Below are positions 5,039 through 10,746 of a stretch of 10,746 nucleotides of DNA, in pieces. Source of the stretch: an uncultured Christensenellaceae bacterium (GTDB taxonomy: Bacteria; Bacillota; Clostridia; Christensenellales; MGBC116941). The first letter of the stretch is position 1, and each line of letters begins with the position of its first letter. The notes beneath the pieces are model-generated. The model worked only from the letters and a program-made list of their open reading frames with translations. It was not told where the DNA came from and did no database searches. A program made the position numbers and the translations under genes. Where the stretch lies: positions 7,521-18,266 of the forward strand of contig CAJUEF010000032.1 of NCBI GenBank assembly GCA_910585035.1, given 5' to 3'.

Positions 5039-7585
5039 ATGGGATATACTCCAATGATGCAGCAATATCTAAATATTAAGGAACAAAATAAAGACTGCAT
5101 TTTGTTTTACAGACTGGGAGACTTTTATGAAATGTTCTTTGAGGATGCGATTACCGGCTCAAAGGCTTTAGAGATTACCCTTACTTCAAGAGACTGCGGA
5201 GAGGGGAAAAAGGCTCCTATGTGCGGCGTGCCTTACCACTCTGTAAATTCTTACATTAACAAGCTTATTGATAAAGGACACAAGGTTGCTATTTGTGAGC
5301 AGCTGACAGACCCTAAGGAAAGTAAAGGCATAGTTGAAAGAGATATAGTTAGAATTATTACTCCCGGCACTTTAATTGGTGATGAGCTTCAGGACGAAAA
5401 GAGAAATAATTATGTGCTTTGCGCCCATAAAGATAATTTTGGGTATTACATAAGCCTTTGCGATGTGTCAACGGGAGAATTTCTTTATAATGAGTTTTCG
5501 GGTAAAAACGCATTTAACGCTATGGTTAGAGAGATAATAGGGTATGCGCCTATGGAGCTGCTCATAGAAAAGGACAGCTTTTTGGATGAAAATATATCTT
5601 TTTACATAAATAAATCTTACATTAAAAGAGAGGATTACTCAGTATATAAAGACCTTTTTTTTAATCGTTTAAACGGAGATAAAGATGCCGGCAGCGGCTG
5701 CATAACTGTTTGCGGAATGCTTCTTTCCTATTTGCTTAATACTCAGAAAAACAGCCTTAACCATATTAAAAAGGCTAAGCTTATTATCAGTAAAAACTAT
5801 ATGGAAATAGATAATAATGCGAAAAAGCATCTTGAACTTTTTGAAACCCTTACAAAAAGCAAAAAGGGTTCCTTGCTTTATCTTTTGGACAAGACGGATA
5901 CATCTATGGGAGGCAGGCTGCTTCGTTCCTGGCTAAATCATCCGCTTTTGGATTTATCTAAAATCAACGACAGGCTTAACGCAGTGGAAAGCATTGTGGA
6001 AAATCCATTTATAAATACCAAGCTAAACGAGCTGCTTGGAGGAATATACGATATTGAAAGAATAATTTCCAAGCTGGCGTATAACACCATAAATGCGAGA
6101 GACTGTCTTGCGCTTAAAAAGTCCATTAGCGTGCTGCCGGAGCTGAAAAAGGCTGTATCTGATTTAAGCTGTAAATACATAGTTGATATTATGGAAAAGC
6201 TGGATACCATGGAGGACGTATATGACCTTCTTGAAAAAGCCATAAACCCGGAGGCGCCTCTTTCAGTTAAAGAGGGAGACATTATAAAGCCCGAGTTTAA
6301 CGAGGATTTAAAGGCGCTTTACGAGCTTTCAAAAAACTCTAACGACGTGCTTATAAAGCTTGAGGAAGCAGAGCGTGAAGAGACAGGGATTAAAAATTTA
6401 AAGCTTGGCTTTAACAAGGTGTTTGGTTATTATATTGAGGTAACGAAATCCTATTATGACAAGGTGCCTTACAGGTATATACGCAAACAAACTCTTGCAA
6501 ACTGTGAAAGGTATATTACCGAAGAGCTAAAAGATATTGAAAATAAAATAACCAGCGCCAACGAAAAACGGATAAAGCTGGAATATGCTATTTTTGAAAA
6601 CATAAGAAACGTGCTTACAGAGCAAATATCCAGATTTCAGACGGTTTCTGACTGTATTGGAAAGATTGACTGTATTAATTCCCTTGGAACGGTGGCGCGG
6701 ATAAACGGATATATACGCCCTGCAATTACCACAGAGGGAGAACTTAAGCTGGAAAAAGGCAGGCATCCAATAGTTGAGCTTGCAGTTAAAGACAGTTTTG
6801 TGGCTAATGATACATATTTAAATACTTCAAATGAAAGCTTTGCCATTATAACGGGTCCCAATATGTCCGGAAAGAGCACGTATATGCGCCAAATAGCTTT
6901 GATAACCATAATGGCTCACATGGGAAGCTTTGTTCCCGCAAAGGCGGCTTCCGTTTGTATAACCTCAAAAATATTTACTCGTATAGGCGCTTTGGATAAT
7001 CTCAGCCAAGGCAAAAGCACCTTTATGGTTGAAATGTCTGAGCTGGCTGATATAATTGAAAATGCAGATAAAAACAGCCTTATTATACTTGATGAAATAG
7101 GCAGGGGCACCAGCACTATTGACGGGGTTAGCATTGCACTTGCCACGGTGCATTATATTACTTCAAAGATAGGGGCTAAAACTTTATTTGCAACTCATTA
7201 TCACCAACTTTCAAGTTTGGAAGATAAAATTGACGGCGTGGTGAATTACAAGGTTACAGTAAGCGAAGACGGAGAAAACGTTGCCTTTTTACATACTATT
7301 AAACGAGGTGGCACGGACAAGAGCTTTGGTATATACGTTGCAAAGCTTGCAGGTCTGCCCGCTGACTTTATATCCATGGCGGGGAATATTATGAAGAGCC
7401 AGTCTGAAGAGGACTTTAAGCCTGAATACGATACTCAAAATGTGATTGAAACTTCAGAAAATGACGGATATAAGGATAAGTATGACCGCCTTGCCCTTGA
7501 AATAAAAGGGGCGGACTTAAACAATATAACTCCTATGGCTGCTTTGCAGCTGCTGTCGGATTTACAAGGAAGTTTAGAGGACTAA
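5039..7585 (+). CDS. mutS: MutS, DNA mismatch recognition ATPase
   Basis: Binds base mismatches and small loops behind the replication fork and recruits MutL. The 848 residues are a normal MutS1 length. The N-terminal mismatch-binding domain has the wedge Phe-x-Glu as Phe29 and Glu31 (LGDFYEMF). The connector, lever and clamp regions follow (DKTDTSMGGRLLRSWLNHPL near 285-305; GFNKVFGYYIEVTKS near 460-475). The ATPase has Walker A GPNMSGKST at 606-614 (Lys612), Walker B ILDEIGRGTST with Asp685/Glu686, and the ATHYH His720. The last 20 or so residues (LNNITPMAALQLLSDLQ) form the usual C-terminal helical tip for dimer/tetramer contact. No smr domain is present, so this is not MutS2. GGGAGGA at 5028-5034 precedes the ATG. 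The gene is 12 bases after the ricA-like gene and 3 bases before mutL. A QLSLF-type clamp-binding peptide was not found near the C-terminus. Confidence 0.98.
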   Translation: MGYTPMMQQYLNIKEQNKDCILFYRLGDFYEMFFEDAITGSKALEITLTSRDCGEGKKAPMCGVPYHSVNSYINKLIDKGHKVAICEQLTDPKESKGIVERDIVRIITPGTLIGDELQDEKRNNYVLCAHKDNFGYYISLCDVSTGEFLYNEFSGKNAFNAMVREIIGYAPMELLIEKDSFLDENISFYINKSYIKREDYSVYKDLFFNRLNGDKDAGSGCITVCGMLLSYLLNTQKNSLNHIKKAKLIISKNYMEIDNNAKKHLELFETLTKSKKGSLLYLLDKTDTSMGGRLLRSWLNHPLLDLSKINDRLNAVESIVENPFINTKLNELLGGIYDIERIISKLAYNTINARDCLALKKSISVLPELKKAVSDLSCKYIVDIMEKLDTMEDVYDLLEKAINPEAPLSVKEGDIIKPEFNEDLKALYELSKNSNDVLIKLEEAEREETGIKNLKLGFNKVFGYYIEVTKSYYDKVPYRYIRKQTLANCERYITEELKDIENKITSANEKRIKLEYAIFENIRNVLTEQISRFQTVSDCIGKIDCINSLGTVARINGYIRPAITTEGELKLEKGRHPIVELAVKDSFVANDTYLNTSNESFAIITGPNMSGKSTYMRQIALITIMAHMGSFVPAKAASVCITSKIFTRIGALDNLSQGKSTFMVEMSELADIIENADKNSLIILDEIGRGTSTIDGVSIALATVHYITSKIGAKTLFATHYHQLSSLEDKIDGVVNYKVTVSEDGENVAFLHTIKRGGTDKSFGIYVAKLAGLPADFISMAGNIMKSQSEEDFKPEYDTQNVIETSENDGYKDKYDRLALEIKGADLNNITPMAALQLLSDLQGSLED

Positions 7586-7588
7586 TAA

Positions 7589-9502
7589 ATGTCTATACAT
7601 ATCTTAAGCAAAGAAACAACACAAAAAATTGCAGCAGGCGAGGTGGTGGAAAGACCTGCCTCCGTTGTTAAAGAGCTTGTGGAAAATTCTATTGATTCAG
7701 GGGCAAGCAACATTACCGTTGAAATAGAAAACGGGGGAACGACATATATTCGAGTAACCGATAACGGCTGCGGAATGGATGAAGAAGACAGCCTTTTGTG
7801 TTTTAAAACTCATGCCACAAGCAAGATAAAAGACGAACAGGATTTATTTAACATCGCCACCCTTGGCTTTAGAGGAGAAGCTATTCCAAGCATCAGCGCC
7901 GTTAGCAGGGTAACCCTGTATACCAAGGCTAAAAAAAGTGAGTATGCTATGAAGATAGTAAATCATGGCGGAGAAATTTTGGAAAGAGAAAAATGCGGAC
8001 GGCCGGACGGCACAACTATAGTTGTGGAAGATATATTTTACAACGTGCCTGCAAGGAAAAAGTTTCTGAAAAAGCCGTCTGCCGAAGCTGCTCAAATAAG
8101 CGGTATAATACAAAAATATATTCTTGGCAGACCTGATATTTCCTTTAGGTTTATTTCAGGAGGAAAAGACGTATATTTCAGCAGCGGTGACGGCAGTTTA
8201 AAAAACGCAATTCACTCGGTATATGGAAAAGATATTTATTTAAAGCTCATTCCTGTGTCATTTGCTGATCGCAGCATTAAAATAGAAGGGTATATTGGTG
8301 AGCCGGAAACAGCAAGGGCAACCAAAACGATGCAAAATCTATTTGTAAACAGCAGATATATTCGCTCGGACATAATTTCAAACTCTGTAAAACAGGGGTA
8401 TTTAAACAGAATAATGCCTGCAAAGCACCCGGTTTATGCCCTTAACCTATTTATGCCCTATGATGAAATTGATGTAAATGTGCATCCAAATAAGCTGGAG
8501 GTTAGGTTTAAGGAAGAAGGCTTTATACAGGAATGTTTTTTTAAAGCAGTTAAGCAGGCCTTTGATAATTTTGAAAAGCTTAGTCCCAGCAATGATATGC
8601 TGAAAGTTAATGATAAGGCCGTTGAGGTTACAAAGCCTGTGGCGAAAATAACAAATGAAAAAAACTTAATAAGTGAGATTAATCCTTCAAAACTTATTGA
8701 TGCGGTTAATTCTGCAATAGAGATACCGGACGATTTTGAAAAACCGTCTGAAATTGCTGCACAGAAAAATGGTATACTTTGTGAACATACAGAAATGGAA
8801 AAGGCACAGGCGTCTGGTAATATTTCTGTAAGCAGCAATGATAACACTGTGATTGTAAAGGCAAAGTCCGCCGCTATAGAAAAGAAGGATGAGAATACAC
8901 AGGCTGAGTTACAGCTAACTCTGTCAGATTCTATAAATGATTACAATGTTATCGGTCAGATTTTTAACACATATATTCTCGTGGAATATAAGGATATGCT
9001 TCTTATGATAGACCAGCATGCAGCTCATGAGAGAATTAATACAAACCTAATGCTAAAAGAGCTGGAAAACAGTAAAATTTTAAAGCAAAAGCTTATGCTG
9101 CCCTATACTTTGCAGTTATCTGCCGAGGACTTTATAAACGTGATGGAGTGCCAAGAGCAATTTTTTGATTTGGGGTTTGAAATTGAGGAATTTGGAAATA
9201 ATGTTGTGCGTATAAACACGGTTCCCCATATATTTGGGGAAGAAAACGTTCAGGGCTTTTTTTTGGAAACCCTTGACGCTATTAAAAATAATCCAAAGCT
9301 GGAGACAAGAAAACATGTTATTTTTCAGACTGCATGTAAACATTCCATTAAGGCGGGACAGAGATTAACAGATAAAGAGTTAAACGAGCTTATAAACATT
9401 AGCTTAAAGGATAAAAGCCCTTTAAACTGTCCTCATGGCAGGCCTGTTGTTATAATACACACCAAAAAGGAAATTGAAAAGTGGTTCATGAGAATAGTCT
9501 AA
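7589..9502 (+). CDS. mutL: MutL, mismatch repair ATPase and endonuclease
   Basis: Links mismatch-bound MutS to strand incision. The 637 residues contain an N-terminal GHKL ATPase with Glu29 and Asn33 (KELVENSIDSGA), DNGCGMD at 58-64 and GFRGEA at 93-98. A transducer domain follows to about 335 (VNVHPNKLEVRF), then a polar linker of roughly 340-445, then a C-terminal dimerisation/endonuclease domain. That domain keeps DQHAAHE at 475-481, ACKHSIKAGQ (Cys583) and CPHGR at 614-618, so it resembles the nicking MutL of bacteria without MutH. QKLMLP at 500-505 fits the QxLxVP-type sliding-clamp motif of B. subtilis MutL. One deviation is Asn486 where the DQHA(X)2E(X)4E motif ends in Glu. Two tandem stop codons end mutS just before this ATG, whose AGAGG site (7576-7580) lies inside mutS, suggesting coupled translation. 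Confidence 0.97.
   Translation: MSIHILSKETTQKIAAGEVVERPASVVKELVENSIDSGASNITVEIENGGTTYIRVTDNGCGMDEEDSLLCFKTHATSKIKDEQDLFNIATLGFRGEAIPSISAVSRVTLYTKAKKSEYAMKIVNHGGEILEREKCGRPDGTTIVVEDIFYNVPARKKFLKKPSAEAAQISGIIQKYILGRPDISFRFISGGKDVYFSSGDGSLKNAIHSVYGKDIYLKLIPVSFADRSIKIEGYIGEPETARATKTMQNLFVNSRYIRSDIISNSVKQGYLNRIMPAKHPVYALNLFMPYDEIDVNVHPNKLEVRFKEEGFIQECFFKAVKQAFDNFEKLSPSNDMLKVNDKAVEVTKPVAKITNEKNLISEINPSKLIDAVNSAIEIPDDFEKPSEIAAQKNGILCEHTEMEKAQASGNISVSSNDNTVIVKAKSAAIEKKDENTQAELQLTLSDSINDYNVIGQIFNTYILVEYKDMLLMIDQHAAHERINTNLMLKELENSKILKQKLMLPYTLQLSAEDFINVMECQEQFFDLGFEIEEFGNNVVRINTVPHIFGEENVQGFFLETLDAIKNNPKLETRKHVIFQTACKHSIKAGQRLTDKELNELINISLKDKSPLNCPHGRPVVIIHTKKEIEKWFMRIV
9466..9471 (+). promoter_or_regulatory. 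Ribosome binding site for the GTG start of miaA
   Basis: AAAGGA within the end of mutL lies 9 bases before GTG 9481. An in-frame TGA at 9475-9477 rules out any start further upstream, and no ATG, GTG or TTG occurs in frame between 9481 and the P-loop codons, so GTG 9481 is the only good start. Confidence 0.7.
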
Positions 9503-10413
9503 AGAAAATCATATATATTACAGGACCTACGGCAAGCGGCAAAACAGATCTTGCAATTGAGCTTTGTAAAAACATCGGCGGAGAAATAATTGGGGCTGAC
9601 AGCATGCAGATATATAAATATATCAGCATAGGAACTGCAAAACCCACAAAAGAAGAAACTAAAGGATGCAAATATCATTTTATAGATTTTGTGGAGCCTG
9701 ATAGCATATACACTGTAAATCAATTTAAAGATGAGGCACTGCAAAAAATAGAAGAACTGCACAGCAAAGGAATAACACCGATTGTATGTGGGGGAACAGG
9801 GCTTTATATTAACTCGCTGCTTTATAAAATGGATTTTTCATCTGCAAGCTATGATTTGAATTTTAGAAAGTCTTTGGAGGGTATGGATAAGAAGCAGCTT
9901 CTTAGTATGTTAAAGGAGCTTGATGAAAAGACTTATAACAACATTGATAAAGATAATAAAAGAAGAGTTGTAAGGGCTATTGAAATTTGTCACCTTTCGG
10001 GAATCCCAAAATCTTTGCAAGTAGTGGATTATAAAGAGCATCCAAGGGATTTTGACCACAGGGTTATAATATTAAACACGGAAAGAAAGGTTATTTATGA
10101 CCGCATAAATAAACGGGTTGATATTATGATGTCCATGGGCTTTGAGGATGAAGTTAAAATGCTCATGAAAAAATATCCTGATACATCTTATCCCATATTT
10201 AAGTTTATAGGATATAAGGAAATGGTTGATTATATTAGCGGAAATGTTGGTAAAGAGGAAGCGGTTGAAAATATGAAACGAAATACCAGAAGATTTGCAA
10301 AACGGCAAATAACCTGGTTTAAAGGAATAAAAGGCATTGAAAATCTGTACTGGCTGGATACAGCTAAGGGTAAAGACAGCCTTTTGAAAAAAACATTGGA
10401 AATTTGCTCATAG
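9481..10413 (+). CDS. miaA: MiaA, tRNA dimethylallyltransferase
   Basis: Transfers the dimethylallyl group from DMAPP to N6 of A37 in tRNAs reading UNN codons, giving i6A, the substrate of MiaB encoded in the same operon. The 310 residues are full length. The P-loop GPTASGKT (15-22), DSMQIYKYISIGTAKPT (about 40-56), the switch-like YHFIDFVEPDSIYTVNQF, CGGTGLYINSLLY and the RRVVRAIEI helix are all diagnostic of MiaA, and the C-terminal KRQITWFKGI matches the usual ending (RRQxTWFR). Translation starts at GTG and overlaps mutL by 22 bases in another frame, which points to translational coupling. No hfq gene follows, unlike in many Firmicutes; the next gene starts 13 bases after the stop. Confidence 0.97.
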   Translation: MVHENSLKKIIYITGPTASGKTDLAIELCKNIGGEIIGADSMQIYKYISIGTAKPTKEETKGCKYHFIDFVEPDSIYTVNQFKDEALQKIEELHSKGITPIVCGGTGLYINSLLYKMDFSSASYDLNFRKSLEGMDKKQLLSMLKELDEKTYNNIDKDNKRRVVRAIEICHLSGIPKSLQVVDYKEHPRDFDHRVIILNTERKVIYDRINKRVDIMMSMGFEDEVKMLMKKYPDTSYPIFKFIGYKEMVDYISGNVGKEEAVENMKRNTRRFAKRQITWFKGIKGIENLYWLDTAKGKDSLLKKTLEICS

Positions 10414-10426
10414 GAGAATTTTAATT

Positions 10427-10746
10427 ATGAATGACCTTGGAATAAGTAAAGAAACAATTAATTTAGTAGAGGAATGTGAAGAAGAGCTTGAAGAGCTTTT
10501 TAAAGTTCATGAAGACATAGCGCAATATAATCAGCATAAGGTGCTTCAGGCTTTTAGAAATAACGAAGTTGCCCTAAGGCATTTTTCAGCGTCCTCAGGA
10601 TATGGCTATGAAGATGAAAGCAAGTTAAAGCTTGACAGTGTATATGCCAGCGCTTTTGGCTGTGAAGACGCTATTGTGCGCCCTCAGATAGTTTCCGGCA
10701 CCCACTGCCTTTCAATATGTCTGTTTGGGTTACTTAGACCCGGAGA
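10427..10746 (+). CDS. ynbB: YnbB-like PLP-dependent enzyme (methionine gamma-lyase family / 'aluminum resistance protein'), N-terminal part
   Basis: An ATG at 10427, with an AGGAG site at 10412-10416 overlapping the miaA stop, opens a frame that runs off the window end after 106 codons. The protein begins MNDLGISKETINLVEECEEE and continues with NQHKVLQAFRNNEVALRHFSASSGYGYEDESK (split here: residues about 36-50 and 51-67), then VYASAFGCEDAIVRPQ and IVSGTHCLSICLFGLLRPG. The last two motifs are hallmarks of the YnbB family, fold-type I PLP enzymes annotated as methionine gamma-lyase-like or aluminum resistance proteins. Their true reaction is poorly established. The PLP-binding lysine lies outside the window. 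In B. subtilis ynbB sits just before glnR in the same broad neighbourhood, and placement soon after miaA is common in Clostridia. It deviates from the usual TGYGYxDxGR stretch at SGYGYEDESK. Confidence 0.85.
   Translation, partial: MNDLGISKETINLVEECEEELEELFKVHEDIAQYNQHKVLQAFRNNEVALRHFSASSGYGYEDESKLKLDSVYASAFGCEDAIVRPQIVSGTHCLSICLFGLLRPG

Noticed and set aside
5938..6282. Minus-strand open frame of 114 codons inside mutS, and similar ones inside mutL, miaB and miaA
   Set aside because: They mirror the codon pattern of strongly conserved genes on the + strand, lack ribosome sites and resemble no family.
9451..9456. Internal promoter with TATAAT near the end of mutL, ahead of miaA
   Set aside because: No -35-like hexamer at 16-18 bases upstream and no TG extension; a chance match in AT-rich coding sequence.

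Overview
The window reads as chromosomal core sequence from an AT-rich Gram-positive anaerobe, most likely a member of the Clostridia. The evidence is AT-rich codon use (many ATA, AGA and AAA codons), strong GGAGG-type ribosome binding sites, a CheV-type chemotaxis protein, a RicA/YlbF-family protein, and the gene order miaB-ricA-mutS-mutL-miaA-ynbB. That order resembles the Bacillus subtilis order miaB-ymcA-cotE-mutS-mutL...miaA-hfq...ynbB, with cotE, hfq and hflX absent between the genes seen here. All genes lie on the + strand. I saw no RNA genes, mobile elements, CRISPR arrays or long repeats.

Layout. (1) Bases 1-498 hold the C-terminal part of a CheV-like coupling protein/response regulator, closed by a good terminator (529-563). 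(2) A monocistronic nicotinamidase-like cysteine hydrolase (650-1180) has a probable extended -10 promoter upstream and a terminator directly downstream (1189-1214). (3) A MepA-like MATE exporter (1246-2553) is followed after 18 bases by a single-pass membrane protein with three zinc ribbons (2572-3171), then a weaker terminator (3170-3208). (4) A well-formed SigA-type promoter (3224-3252) opens a tight run of miaB, ricA/ylbF-like, mutS, mutL, miaA and the start of a ynbB-like PLP enzyme, which runs off the window end. Junctions in this run are 8- and 22-base overlaps or gaps of 3-13 bases, and I see no terminator between them, so it is probably one operon.

The last operon joins two processes. 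MiaA adds the isopentenyl group to A37 of tRNAs, and MiaB methylthiolates that product. In B. subtilis, RicA-family proteins work in the Fe-S-containing RicAFT complex. MutS and MutL carry out post-replicative mismatch repair, and MutL has an endonuclease-type C-terminal domain, as in bacteria without MutH.

I found no previously undescribed system. The points worth a second look are modest: a CxxCxxC tail on the RicA-like protein, a substituted last residue in the MutL endonuclease motif, a MutS without a recognisable clamp-binding peptide, the uncharacterised zinc-ribbon membrane protein, and the loss of cotE and hfq from a conserved neighbourhood. Motif comparisons rest on remembered family consensus, not on alignments.
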